From: Marininema halotolerans
Lineage (GTDB): Bacteria; Bacillota; Bacilli; Thermoactinomycetales; DSM-45169
Direction: 5' to 3'
NCBI RefSeq assembly: GCF_900116235.1
Contig: NZ_FPAA01000008.1
Coordinates: 118,099-182,098, forward strand
Length of the DNA: 64,000 nt
Shown in pieces: positions 27,397-36,353 of this stretch. Both the position numbers and the translations under genes were made by a program. Numbering within the stretch: the first letter of the stretch is position 1; each line of letters begins with the position of its first letter. A model generated the notes under the pieces. The model worked only from the letters and a program-made list of their open reading frames with translations, had not been told where the DNA came from and did no database searches.

Positions 27397-28565
27397 CGAC
27401 CAACACCATGATCAATCCCTTCTCCTAAGAAAGCCGAAAAGACATCATTGCCAAAGAGAAGTCCTTTTTCTGTAAGAAACCATCGACCCATTTCATTTTC
27501 CAATAAATTTTTGTTCTGCAATTGAGTCAGTACCTTTCCAAATACCCCATCAAGCGGGATACCAAAACGATCATAAAAATGGGCTTCCTGTACACCTTCT
27601 GCCAACCGTAACCCTAAGATCATCTCATTTTCCATGGCTTCCATTCGAGATACATCCAGCGTTTCAGCAATGGGTCGTCCCTTCGCACAGCGACGGATAT
27701 ATTCCCCAACACCCTTTACATTGACATGGCGTACCCCCCGCGTATAGCCATGGGCACCTGCCCCCAGACCATAATAGGCGTTGTTTTTCCAATAGGTAGC
27801 ATTGTGGCGACTCTCTTTACCAGGATGAGCAAAGTTTGACACTTCATATTGGGAATAGCCCGCCGTTTGCAATCGTTCGCGCGTCAATTGGTACATCATC
27901 AGTTCATCTTCTTCTGATGGAAGTGGGAGTTTCCCTTGCAATAGCTTTGTATGAAAGACAGTCCCTTCCTCCACTTTTAAGCTATAAACAGAAAAGTGTT
28001 CAGGCTTGAGTGCTAATCCTTCCCGAATCGCCTCTTCCATATCAGCCACTGACTGTTGGGGAAGCCCAAACATTAAATCTAAAGAAATATTATCAATCCC
28101 AACCTGCCGTGCTGTCTCTACACTCTGTCCAATATCCGCTACGGAATGAACTCGTCCAATATTGGATAATAAATCAGAACGGAAGGTTTGCGCACCAAAG
28201 CTGATTCGATTGACACCCCCTGCCATCATCACCGCTAACTTTTCCTTCTCAGTCGTACCCGGATTCGCTTCCACAGTATATTCCATCTGATCTGACCAAT
28301 TAGGAAAATAACGACGAATGGAGCGAAGTAACCGCTCCATCTGCTTCACATCCAAAACCGTCGGGGTCCCTCCCCCAATAAAGATGGTATCGATGGTTTC
28401 CGGAGGCGTTTCTTGTACCGTCCATGCCATTTCTTCATCTAATGCATCCAAGTACTCATCCACTGGCTGTCCTCCGACAACATAGGCTGTAAAATCACAG
28501 TAATGGCACTTATGACTACAAAATGGAATGTGAATGTAGATGGAACGTGGTGATTCAATAACCAT
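27393..28565 (-). CDS. hemW: Radical SAM heme chaperone HemW
   Basis: The 390-residue protein carries the radical-SAM motif IPFCSHKCHYCDF (CxxxCxxC) near residue 15, IFIGGGTPTVL and NRISFGAQTF, and a HemN-type C-terminal domain. HemW homologues lack coproporphyrinogen oxidase activity and insert heme into respiratory enzymes; the short N-terminus here fits HemW rather than HemN. It is preceded by the lepA terminator and followed by the hrcA promoter, as in B. subtilis. Confidence 0.93.
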   Translation of the reverse strand: MVIESPRSIYIHIPFCSHKCHYCDFTAYVVGGQPVDEYLDALDEEMAWTVQETPPETIDTIFIGGGTPTVLDVKQMERLLRSIRRYFPNWSDQMEYTVEANPGTTEKEKLAVMMAGGVNRISFGAQTFRSDLLSNIGRVHSVADIGQSVETARQVGIDNISLDLMFGLPQQSVADMEEAIREGLALKPEHFSVYSLKVEEGTVFHTKLLQGKLPLPSEEDELMMYQLTRERLQTAGYSQYEVSNFAHPGKESRHNATYWKNNAYYGLGAGAHGYTRGVRHVNVKGVGEYIRRCAKGRPIAETLDVSRMEAMENEMILGLRLAEGVQEAHFYDRFGIPLDGVFGKVLTQLQNKNLLENEMGRWFLTEKGLLFGNDVFSAFLGEGIDHGVGR

Positions 28566-28583
28566 ACGTAACCCTTCTTTCTT

Positions 28584-28616
28584 GAAAAAACCGCCAGCGG
28601 TTTTCCGCTAGCGGTG
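28584..28616 (-). terminator. Terminator after lepA
   Basis: CCGC-t-AGCGG pairs with CCGCT-g-GCGG on the minus strand and is followed by TTTTTTC. Confidence 0.85.
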
Positions 28617-28624
28617 GATTGCTG

Positions 28625-30460
28625 TCATTTCTTGCTATCATCCATTTGCAAAACAGCCATAAAGGCTTCTTGAGGCACTTCGACATTCCCAACCGCCTTC
28701 ATGCGCTTTTTACCTTCTTTTTGCTTTTCAAGCAGTTTCCGTTTTCGGCTGATATCTCCACCATAACATTTGGCCAATACATTTTTCCGCTGAGCACGAA
28801 TTGTTTCGCGGGCAACCACTTTGTTGCCAATTGTCGCCTGGATCGGCACTTCAAACATTTGACGCGGTATCAATTCTTTTAATTTCTCAACAAATAGTCG
28901 GCCTCGGTGATAGGCCTTGTCCTGATGGACAATAAAGGAGAGTGCGTCTACGGATTCCCCATTGAGCAAAATATCCATTTTCACTAACTTCGATGCTTTA
29001 TAACCAATCATCTCATAATCAAAGGAAGCATACCCCTTCGTACCTGACTTCAATTGATCAAAGAAATCATAAACAATTTCAGCTAAGGGTAATTGATACA
29101 CCACATTCACCCGATTCGCGTCGAGATAACGCATATCCACATAATCGCCACGCTTCGTTTGACAAAGTTCCATCACCGTCCCCACATAATCATTGGGCAC
29201 CATGATCGACGCCTTCACATAAGGCTCTTCCACATAATCAATCTTTTGTGAAGGAGGCATATGGGTCGGGTTCTCAATACTCATCACTTCGCCGTCGGTT
29301 TTGTAAACCTTATATACTACACTGGGCGCTGTCGTGATAAGGGGAATATCAAATTCTCGCTCAATCCGTTCCTGGATGATCTCCATATGAAGCAAACCTA
29401 GAAAACCACAGCGGAAACCAAAACCAAGCGCACCGGAAGTCTCTGGTTCAAAACGCAAAGAGGCATCATTTAACTCTAGTTTTTCAAGGGCTTCTCGCAA
29501 ATCATCATAATCAGAAGAATCAACGGGATACATCCCACAAAAAACCATTGGATTAATTCTTCGATATCCTGCAAGGGCGGCATCCGCGGGACGTTTTGCA
29601 TCCGTGATGGTATCCCCAACGCGTGTATCCTTTACATTCTTAATGGAGGCAACCATAAAGCCAACCTCACCAACAGAGAGCTCATCTCTTGCCAATGGGC
29701 GGGGGGCAAATACCCCTACCTCTGTCACTTCGAACTCTTTGCCTGTGGCCATCATCCGGACTTTTTGTCCTTTTTTTATGGAACCATCCACCACACGTAT
29801 ATAGGTAATGACCCCCTTATAGGCATCGTAAAGGGAATCGTAGATCATCGCTTTTAAAGGCGCCTCTGGATCTCCCGAAGGAGCGGGCACCTGCGCTACC
29901 ACTTGTTCGAGAATATCTTCAATACCAATGCCTGATTTTGCGGATGCCAAAACAGCATCCGAAGCATCTAAGCCAATTAAATCTTCAATCTCTTGTCGCA
30001 CTCGCTCTGGATCAGCACTCGGTAGGTCAATCTTATTAATAACAGGTAAGATCTCCAAGTCATTATCCAATGCAAGATAAACGTTCGCCATCGTCTGGGC
30101 TTCAACCCCTTGGGCTGCATCGACGACTAATAAAGCCCCTTCACACGCGGCAAGGGAGCGTGAAACCTCATACGTAAAATCCACATGGCCAGGGGTATCA
30201 ATTAGATTGAGAATATACTCCTGTCCATTCTTCGCCTTATAAGGAAGACGTACAGACTGCAGTTTAATCGTAATGCCTCGTTCTCGTTCTAAATCCATTG
30301 AATCGAGGAACTGATCCTGCATTTCGCGATCGGACAGCGCCCCCGTATATTCTAAAATACGATCAGCCAAGGTCGATTTTCCATGGTCGATGTGAGCGAT
30401 AATAGAGAAATTACGAATTTTCTCTTGTTGTCGCTCCTGTTGCCGTTTTTTTTCGTCCAT
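28625..30460 (-). CDS. lepA: Elongation factor 4 (LepA)
   Basis: The 611-residue GTPase has G1 [10 protein letters not shown]3 DTPGH, G4 NKID, EF-G-like domains II, III and V, and the LepA-specific C-terminal domain ([12 protein letters not shown] ... [16 protein letters not shown]). It acts on elongating ribosomes under stress. GGAGGGAACGGA precedes the ATG. Order yqxA-lepA-hemW-hrcA is that of B. subtilis. Confidence 0.98.
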   Translation of the reverse strand: MDEKKRQQERQQEKIRNFSIIAHIDHGKSTLADRILEYTGALSDREMQDQFLDSMDLERERGITIKLQSVRLPYKAKNGQEYILNLIDTPGHVDFTYEVSRSLAACEGALLVVDAAQGVEAQTMANVYLALDNDLEILPVINKIDLPSADPERVRQEIEDLIGLDASDAVLASAKSGIGIEDILEQVVAQVPAPSGDPEAPLKAMIYDSLYDAYKGVITYIRVVDGSIKKGQKVRMMATGKEFEVTEVGVFAPRPLARDELSVGEVGFMVASIKNVKDTRVGDTITDAKRPADAALAGYRRINPMVFCGMYPVDSSDYDDLREALEKLELNDASLRFEPETSGALGFGFRCGFLGLLHMEIIQERIEREFDIPLITTAPSVVYKVYKTDGEVMSIENPTHMPPSQKIDYVEEPYVKASIMVPNDYVGTVMELCQTKRGDYVDMRYLDANRVNVVYQLPLAEIVYDFFDQLKSGTKGYASFDYEMIGYKASKLVKMDILLNGESVDALSFIVHQDKAYHRGRLFVEKLKELIPRQMFEVPIQATIGNKVVARETIRAQRKNVLAKCYGGDISRKRKLLEKQKEGKKRMKAVGNVEVPQEAFMAVLQMDDSKK

Positions 30461-30567
30461 TCCGTTCCCTCCTGCGGTAAAAAACGCACACTACTGCATC
30501 CTGTTCATTATAGCAATGCAGGAAGGATGGGGCAATGAAGGAATCACCAAGAAGGGAAGTTTCTGAT

Positions 30568-30945
30568 TTAATTCTCTGATCCACCCACCCATCCAACCAC
30601 TTTTTCTACCACCACGCGAGTAACTTCTCGAATGCTTTGTCCAGCTCCATTTCCCGCCTTCGATAACCAACTGTTGCTAGCATCGGTCAATTGAACCGCT
30701 GTTTCACTCGTTTCTTTTTTCTTTTCTTTTACTTCGGATAAGGCCCCCGTATGATCCGTTTCATAGACATGTCCCAGAACAGCAATCTCCACCCGTCCTT
30801 GTTGATCCGGGGTAACTTGAACAGCACGTTGGGAATCGGGGTTGCCCTGGATCTCTTGAATGTTTGTTTCTGCTGAACCTACTCCGATCACAATCCCAAA
30901 CAACAGTGCAAGTAAGAGCGCAATCGCTTGCATCGTATAGCGCAT
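30568..30945 (-). CDS. yqxA: DUF3679 protein YqxA
   Basis: The 125-residue protein has one N-terminal transmembrane helix or signal (MQAIALLLALLFGIVIGVGSAE), an extracytoplasmic charged region and a C-terminal amphipathic helix (IREVTRVVVEKVVGWVGG). Position between spoIIP and lepA matches YqxA. The ATG at 30945 is nine bases after AAGGGGTG; an in-frame GTG 12 bases earlier lies in the ribosome site. Function unknown, presumably sporulation-linked. Confidence 0.85.
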   Translation of the reverse strand: MRYTMQAIALLLALLFGIVIGVGSAETNIQEIQGNPDSQRAVQVTPDQQGRVEIAVLGHVYETDHTGALSEVKEKKKETSETAVQLTDASNSWLSKAGNGAGQSIREVTRVVVEKVVGWVGGSEN

Positions 30946-30977
30946 GGAGACCAACACCCCTTCCTCATGAGAGATCC

Positions 30978-32120
30978 TTACTTTCCACTTGCTTTTGCAT
31001 TCACCGGTGTTGCATCAAAGTGAATATCTGCTAAAGATCGTGCAAGAGCATCGGCTGAACGGTAGGATTCTTCAAAGGTATTGTCCACCCCACCAATTTC
31101 CACAAGAATTCCTTTTTTACTAAGAGACTGGTTATATTCTCCGTTACCCATCATTGGCGTTTTACGAAAAACCCCCTTGGAAAGTCCAGGATACAGTTCA
31201 TCCAGTTTTTTATGAAGTTGACGAGCAAACCGTTCATTATCCTCCCAATGGGGGTTCCCTGTCCCAATAACAAAGGCAATTCGCGAATATTTTTTCCCTT
31301 GAATATTCGTTGTCGTCTTCGCACGATGTTGTGAATCCCGATGGACGTCGATGATATAGGTCAAATCTTTATTTGCTTTCATAGCCGAAACTACTTTCGC
31401 ACGCGAAGCTCGATAGAGTTGATTCCACCCCACATCATAACCACCACTATAGACTTGGGTACCTAATCCATAACGCTCCAAGGTCTCCCCCATGTGCTTT
31501 CCGACCTTCGTAATATTGTTATGGCGGTCATAGGCACTACGGGGATGATCCGTATTTTTCAGCTCCGGTAGATACGACTCTGTAAAGTGAGTGTGATAGA
31601 TAAATACACGCTCTTTGCCAGATGTCCGGCGGGGCGGTGGATCTTCTTTCTGCGGCTTCTTTTTATCTTTGGTCATTTTCTTTTCCAGATCGGATGGAGG
31701 CGCTGATTCAATCGGAACATCGGTATAATCAACGTCCTTCCCTGCTACAACGATCTGGGTATCAAAAAGAGCGAAGCCTGGGAGTTCACTACCAAATAGA
31801 CTACGGGGATCCTTCGGGTCCACGCTGGTTACTACTTCAAAGGCCAACCTTGAGATACTTGGCTTTTTTGTAGCGACTTCTTTCATCGTACTCAGGTAGG
31901 GGACTTCTCCCCCCATCAAATACAACAAGGTTTCTGTTGAAAAGCGAGCGGTAATTCGTGAAATATCTTCAGATTGTGCACTCCGCTTGGCCTGCACCAT
32001 CGCAAACAACCCTGTTAATACAAACATAATCGCGGTTCCCAAGATCAGGGCGACAAACAATTGTCTGACCCGGGGAGCGGACATATTCAACGTCTTAAAA
32101 CCACGCACACGCTTGCGCAT
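30978..32120 (-). CDS. spoIIP: Stage II sporulation protein P
   Basis: The 380-residue protein has an N-terminal transmembrane anchor (about 22-46), a linker rich in Lys/Pro, and the amidase/endopeptidase domain. VFIYHTHFTESYLPE, DVHRDSQHR and ILVEIGGVDNTFEE supply the zinc ligands and catalytic Glu. SpoIIP degrades septal peptidoglycan with SpoIID and SpoIIM to drive engulfment. GGGGAGGGGAAGGG precedes the ATG. It lies between gpr and yqxA, the usual order. Confidence 0.96.
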   Translation of the reverse strand: MRKRVRGFKTLNMSAPRVRQLFVALILGTAIMFVLTGLFAMVQAKRSAQSEDISRITARFSTETLLYLMGGEVPYLSTMKEVATKKPSISRLAFEVVTSVDPKDPRSLFGSELPGFALFDTQIVVAGKDVDYTDVPIESAPPSDLEKKMTKDKKKPQKEDPPPRRTSGKERVFIYHTHFTESYLPELKNTDHPRSAYDRHNNITKVGKHMGETLERYGLGTQVYSGGYDVGWNQLYRASRAKVVSAMKANKDLTYIIDVHRDSQHRAKTTTNIQGKKYSRIAFVIGTGNPHWEDNERFARQLHKKLDELYPGLSKGVFRKTPMMGNGEYNQSLSKKGILVEIGGVDNTFEESYRSADALARSLADIHFDATPVNAKASGK

Positions 32121-32225
32121 CCCTTCCCCTCCCCAACTTGTCTTACTTTACTCTGAATATATGAGAAGGAGAAAGGCAGTAGAACTTAAAAACTAGATTA
32201 CGAGAGACTTCCATCATCCCAGAAG

Positions 32226-33398
32226 TTAGTTGCTATGTGCAGACACATTTTCAGGAGTGACCGCATCATGTAAAGCACAGTTTAAACCAAGGGCTACCAT
32301 CTTACCCATGTCACCGATAAAGGCATCAACTTCCTTTGGAGTCACGATTAAGTTTTGACCTAACGGCTCTAAAACTTCTTGGATTAACTGCTGTTTCTCA
32401 TCCACTTCTAATCCTCCTACCATGCCGAGCATATGTTGCCGTGACTCTGGGCTAATTTCTTGGGATTGCAATTCCTTCACACTTGCTCGATTCATAGGGT
32501 CAAGGGGATTTGTAGGTTTTCCCTTCCCTTGATTCATTTCACGGTGAATATGAGCGAGGACAAACTCTGCCGTATCATGGGCGATGGTTGCTGCATCGAC
32601 AACGGTGGGAATCCCAATTGCGATGACTGGGATTCCTAAACTATCCTGATTAAGTGGGAGTCGCTTGTTCCCCACACCGGAGCCTGGGAAAATCCCTACA
32701 TCCGAGACTTGAATGGTTGTATTTACCCGGGAAAGTGCACGCGATGCCAAAGAATCGATGGCAATAATGACATCCGGCTGGGTTCGTTCCACTACCCCGA
32801 AAATAATTTCACTGGTCTCCATCCCAGTCGTCCCCAATACCCCTGGGGCAATCGCTGACACAGGCCGATACCCTTCTTCGACTTGCTCAGGCATTAATCG
32901 AAAGAGATGACGCGTAACCATAGAATGCTTTACAACAAAGGGTCCTAATGCATCTGCTGTCACATTTTGATTCCCTAGCCCCACAATCAAAATGCTGGCA
33001 TTGGGATCAATACCGATCTCTGCTAAATACCGTTCAAACTCTTGAGTAAATTTCTTCAGTACTCGTTCTTGCAACATGGAGTCCTGACTACGCAAGCCGG
33101 GAACCTCCAAAGTCAAATAGGTCCCTTGTGCTTTTCCAAGCGCCTGTGCCCCTTCTTCACTTTCCACACGAATCCAACTCGTTACAATTCCTTCCTCATC
33201 CTGTTCTTCAATCTGGACACCGGGTATTCCCCCATCAGGAGACCCTTGTTCTTGTACCGCCATATCATGAGCTTCGCGAGCTAGATCCGTTCGAACTGGA
33301 AAACGACCGGTATCGAGTGAAGCGGATTGATTCTGCAAATTCTCTTGGCTGGATGTACCTTGCTGATTGAGTTGCCCTTGTCCATTCTTGTCGAACAT
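32226..33398 (-). CDS. gpr: Germination protease GPR
   Basis: The 390-residue protein matches the aspartic-type SASP endopeptidase. The N-terminal propeptide precedes DLAREAHDMAVQEQ, and the core has ILIVGLGNQNVTADALGP, APGVLGTTGMET and DSLASRALSRVNTTIQ. GPR is made as a zymogen in the forespore and degrades alpha/beta SASPs, such as the one at 3269-3466, during germination. It lies upstream of spoIIP and divergent from rpsT. Confidence 0.96.
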   Translation of the reverse strand: MFDKNGQGQLNQQGTSSQENLQNQSASLDTGRFPVRTDLAREAHDMAVQEQGSPDGGIPGVQIEEQDEEGIVTSWIRVESEEGAQALGKAQGTYLTLEVPGLRSQDSMLQERVLKKFTQEFERYLAEIGIDPNASILIVGLGNQNVTADALGPFVVKHSMVTRHLFRLMPEQVEEGYRPVSAIAPGVLGTTGMETSEIIFGVVERTQPDVIIAIDSLASRALSRVNTTIQVSDVGIFPGSGVGNKRLPLNQDSLGIPVIAIGIPTVVDAATIAHDTAEFVLAHIHREMNQGKGKPTNPLDPMNRASVKELQSQEISPESRQHMLGMVGGLEVDEKQQLIQEVLEPLGQNLIVTPKEVDAFIGDMGKMVALGLNCALHDAVTPENVSAHSN

Positions 33399-33579
33399 GA
33401 TCGTTGATCCCCCTTTTTATTCCTTCAACTTCCATTTTCCCCAAAAAACATTCTCCTTTATTCGTAGTTATTCATCCTTTATCATGGATGAACGTCATCG
33501 TTTAAACTCAACAGGAGCAGGACGCTTTCTAAAACCTCTGTTCACCAACGAACTTCTCTGTTAACACCCTAACCCGTTC

Positions 33580-33608
33580 TTGCTTTTTGCAAGTCTACAT
33601 GATAGAAT
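33580..33608 (+). promoter_or_regulatory. rpsT: Sigma-A promoter of rpsT
   Basis: TTGCTT, a 17-base spacer and TAGAAT, ending 50 bases before the rpsT ATG. Confidence 0.6.
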
Positions 33609-33658
33609 TTGACGTGTTGCTCGCCTAGAGACGAATGATCGGAGCGGGAGGTGAACTC

Positions 33659-33925
33659 ATGCCAAACATTAAATCCGCCATTAAACGGACGCAGACCAGT
33701 GAGAAGCGGCGCCAACATCGGATTGCTCAAAAATCCGCAATGCGCACCTCCATTAAGCGCTTCTTGGCTGCTGTCGACCAACAGGATAAAGAACAAGCTA
33801 GCACCCTGCTCCGGGATGCCAAGAAAAAACTGGATAAAGCTACGACTAAAGGTCTGTTGCACAAGAATGCGGCAGCCCGCCAGAAATCGCGCCTGGAGCA
33901 AAGGTTCAATACCCTCAATGGCTAA
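33659..33925 (+). CDS. rpsT: 30S ribosomal protein S20
   Basis: The 88-residue protein starts MPNIKSAIKRTQTSEKRRQ and is rich in Lys/Arg/Ala, as S20 should be. It binds 16S rRNA early in 30S assembly. The ATG at 33659 directly follows GGGAGGTGAACTC. It is monocistronic, divergent from gpr, with its own terminator. Confidence 0.97.
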   Translation: MPNIKSAIKRTQTSEKRRQHRIAQKSAMRTSIKRFLAAVDQQDKEQASTLLRDAKKKLDKATTKGLLHKNAAARQKSRLEQRFNTLNG

Positions 33926-33943
33926 AGCCAACAGATGCAAGCC

Positions 33944-33974
33944 AAACACCCGATCTATACGGGTGTTTTTATTT
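33944..33974 (+). terminator. Terminator after rpsT
   Basis: AAACACCCG pairs with CGGGTGTTT, followed by TTATTT. Confidence 0.85.
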
Positions 33975-33976
33975 AT

Positions 33977-33999
33977 AAAAAAACCGCCCAAAGGGGCGG
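33977..33999 (-). terminator. Terminator after degV
   Basis: On the minus strand CCGCCC/GGGCGG is followed by seven T. Confidence 0.85.
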
Positions 34000-34024
34000 A
34001 TAACGAGCAGTGGTCATGCTCTAA

Positions 34025-34894
34025 TCAATAATTGATTTTTTGATTGGGGCGTACGATTGGTTCCACCACAAGTCCTACTAAACCAGGGCCAGCATGAACA
34101 ACCAAGGCTGGGCTAATCGCACTAATTGTCAAATCACACACATTTTCCATATCTTTTAGTTTCTCTTTTAAGGCTTCAGCTTCTTTTTCAGCTCGCCCTT
34201 GAAGAATTGCAATATTTGCTTTCGTGTTTTGTAGCTGTTTGCTTACATGATCCACCATTTTTTTAATCGCGTTCTTCTTTCCTCTACCCACTGTAAAGGG
34301 GGTAAATCCACCTTCATCATCCACAGTGATGATGGGCTTAAGGTTTAGCATGGTACCAAGTGTGGCGGTAACTTTACCGATTCGTCCACCTGCTTTAAGA
34401 TACTCCAAGGTGTCGATAACAAAATAGCCACGAACCCGTTCCCGTGCTTCTTCCACGCGCTTTAAAATCTCTGAGTAATCCACTTTTTCTTTAATGAGCC
34501 GTGCTGCTTCTAACACCATAAATCCAAGTAACCAGGAAAGTCCCCTTGAATCAATGACATCAATCTTCATTCCTTCAAAATCCTCAGCCATAAGGCGACA
34601 ACTATTATAAGTCCCTGACATACTCGATGAAACCGGTATCACTATACAATGGGTATAGCCCTTTTCTTTCAAACGAGTAAATGTATCATGGATATCTTGG
34701 GGGGATGGCATCGATGTGGTGGGTACTTCCGTTTCTAACCGATCGTACACCTCGGATGGTTGAATATCCACTCCATCTCGATACTCTTTATCTTTGTAAA
34801 TCACACGAAGTGGAACGGCTTCAATATCAAACTTTCGTAATAAATGTACGGGTAAATCACAAGAAGTATCTGTCATTAACGCAATCTTAGTCAT
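34025..34894 (-). CDS. DegV family fatty-acid-binding protein
   Basis: The 289-residue protein shows family blocks: MTDTSCDLPVHLL at the N-terminus, VIPVSSSMSGTYNS, and YLKAGGRIGKVTATLGTMLNLKPIITVDDEG. DegV/FakB proteins bind acyl chains and can present fatty acid to a FakA kinase; whether this copy acts as FakB is unknown. The ATG follows AAAAGGGGGTTTCCC. Confidence 0.93.
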   Translation of the reverse strand: MTKIALMTDTSCDLPVHLLRKFDIEAVPLRVIYKDKEYRDGVDIQPSEVYDRLETEVPTTSMPSPQDIHDTFTRLKEKGYTHCIVIPVSSSMSGTYNSCRLMAEDFEGMKIDVIDSRGLSWLLGFMVLEAARLIKEKVDYSEILKRVEEARERVRGYFVIDTLEYLKAGGRIGKVTATLGTMLNLKPIITVDDEGGFTPFTVGRGKKNAIKKMVDHVSKQLQNTKANIAILQGRAEKEAEALKEKLKDMENVCDLTISAISPALVVHAGPGLVGLVVEPIVRPNQKINY

Positions 34895-34918
34895 GGGAAA
34901 CCCCCTTTTAATACCCCC

Positions 34919-34947
34919 AGTATAATCGGGACGACGGCATCATACAA
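34919..34947 (-). promoter_or_regulatory. Sigma-A promoter of the degV gene
   Basis: Minus-strand TTGTAT, 17-base spacer, TATACT, ending 25 bases before the ATG. Confidence 0.55.
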
Positions 34948-35019
34948 CCACATATTAAAGGAATTTCATACCTTGTCACCAATTCTTCTCTGCTCTTGGA
35001 TGGGATTTTTCTTTCATTT

Positions 35020-35028
35020 TGGTACAAT
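35020..35028 (+). promoter_or_regulatory. trmL: Extended -10 promoter candidate for trmL
   Basis: TTGG-TACAAT gives a TGn extension plus a near-consensus -10, 36 bases before the ATG; no good -35 at the right distance. Confidence 0.4.
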
Positions 35029-35064
35029 AAAAGGGTACTTACGTAAGGAAGGAAGTCTTAGCTT

Positions 35065-35529
35065 ATGTCGTTTCATATCTGTTTAGTGGAGCCTGAAATT
35101 CCAAATAACACAGGGAATATCGCCCGTACTTGTGCCGTAACGGGTGCTGTACTCCATTTAATCCGTCCATTGGGCTTTTCTACGGATGACAAGTATTTAC
35201 GGCGTGCTGGAATGGATTACTGGAACCATGTCGATGTCCGTTATTACGATTCTTTTACAGAATTTACGGATGCGTTTCCTGATGGACGTTTTTTTTGTGC
35301 AACCACCAAAGCGAAAAAAAGTTACGCTGATTTCTCCTATGAGGATGGCGATATCTTTGTTTTTGGCAAAGAATCAAAGGGTCTTTCTCCTGAAATCCTG
35401 GAACGGTTTCAAGAGACAACCATCCGTATTCCGATGGGTCCAACTGTGCGTTCCCTTAATTTAGGCAATGCAACTTCAATCATTCTGTATGAAGCCCTCC
35501 GGCAAGTAGACTTCCCCCAGTTAACTTAA
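35065..35529 (+). CDS. trmL: tRNA (cytidine/uridine-34 2'-O)-methyltransferase TrmL
   Basis: The 154-residue single-domain SPOUT enzyme has EPEIPNNTGNIARTC near the N-terminus, IFVFGKESKGLSPEIL and RIPMGPTVRSLNLGNATSIILYEALRQ as the knot and SAM site. It 2'-O-methylates the wobble base of tRNA-Leu species. GGAAGG lies upstream of the ATG. It is followed by the HAD gene, probably in one transcript. Confidence 0.95.
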   Translation: MSFHICLVEPEIPNNTGNIARTCAVTGAVLHLIRPLGFSTDDKYLRRAGMDYWNHVDVRYYDSFTEFTDAFPDGRFFCATTKAKKSYADFSYEDGDIFVFGKESKGLSPEILERFQETTIRIPMGPTVRSLNLGNATSIILYEALRQVDFPQLT

Positions 35530-35563
35530 CCGTTTACTACCAAGAAAAGAGAGGGTTGAAACC

Positions 35564-36292
35564 ATGATAAAAGTGATCTGCTTTGATCTTGATGGCACAT
35601 TGCTTCCAATGGATACGGAAGCATTTATCGGTGAATATCTGAAGGCATTAACCCCCCATGTCGCTCCAGTCATGGCAGCAGAGCAACTGTTCCCCCTCAT
35701 CTGGGATGCCACTAAAACCATGATTGAAAGCGATGAAGCCAACTATACCAACGCACAAGTGTTTGAACGGCGCTTTTTAGAAAAATCCGGACTCACACGC
35801 GATCAAATCTGGCACATTTTTGATGATTTTTACGAAAATCATTTTTCTTCCTTAAAAAAATATGTTGAAGAAGCGCCTTACTCTCGCCAAATTGTTCAAA
35901 GTGCGTTAGATCGAGGCTACCGCGTGGCTGTTGCAACAAATCCTGTGTTCCCACGCGCGGCCATTCAGGAAAGAATGCGTTGGGCAGGGGTAGATGACCT
36001 CGTGGAGTGGGTATCGGTATACGAAGAAACTCACTGGTGCAAACCCCACCCTAATTATTATCGAGAAGTCGCGCAATCGATGAATGTAATTCCCGAAGAA
36101 TGTATTATGGTGGGTAACGATAGACAGGAAGATCTCGTTGCATCCACGGTTGGAATGACCACGTATTGGGTCAAACAACATCGCATTGATCGTGGTTCAC
36201 CTACCTTCACTCCTGATGGAGAAGGAACAATGTCCGAATTGCTTTCTGATATCCAAAACGGTAATGGGATTTTCGCTCCAGCCTCCTCATAA
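35564..36292 (+). CDS. HAD family hydrolase
   Basis: The 242-residue protein has HAD motif I CFDLDGTLLPMDTE, an alpha-helical cap, motif II ATNPVF, motif III KPHPNYYRE and motif IV MVGNDRQEDLVAS. It should be a magnesium-dependent phosphatase with an unknown small substrate. It is 34 bases after trmL; AGAGAGGG precedes the ATG. A very strong terminator follows. Confidence 0.9.
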   Translation: MIKVICFDLDGTLLPMDTEAFIGEYLKALTPHVAPVMAAEQLFPLIWDATKTMIESDEANYTNAQVFERRFLEKSGLTRDQIWHIFDDFYENHFSSLKKYVEEAPYSRQIVQSALDRGYRVAVATNPVFPRAAIQERMRWAGVDDLVEWVSVYEETHWCKPHPNYYREVAQSMNVIPEECIMVGNDRQEDLVASTVGMTTYWVKQHRIDRGSPTFTPDGEGTMSELLSDIQNGNGIFAPASS

Positions 36293-36293
36293 G

Positions 36294-36344
36294 AAAAGGG
36301 GCTGTTGCGATGAACATCTGTTCATCGCAACAGCCCTTTTTTTA
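36294..36344. terminator. Strong bidirectional terminator
   Basis: A 23-bp perfect stem (AAAAGGGGCTGTTGCGATGA... paired with its reverse complement) with a two-base loop is followed by TTT. It serves the convergent HAD and Amidase_6 genes. Confidence 0.92.
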
Positions 36345-36353
36345 CATCGCGTT

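Noticed and set aside
33569..33991. 140-residue ORF antisense to rpsT
   Set aside because: It is the mirror of a confidently identified ribosomal protein gene and its terminator.
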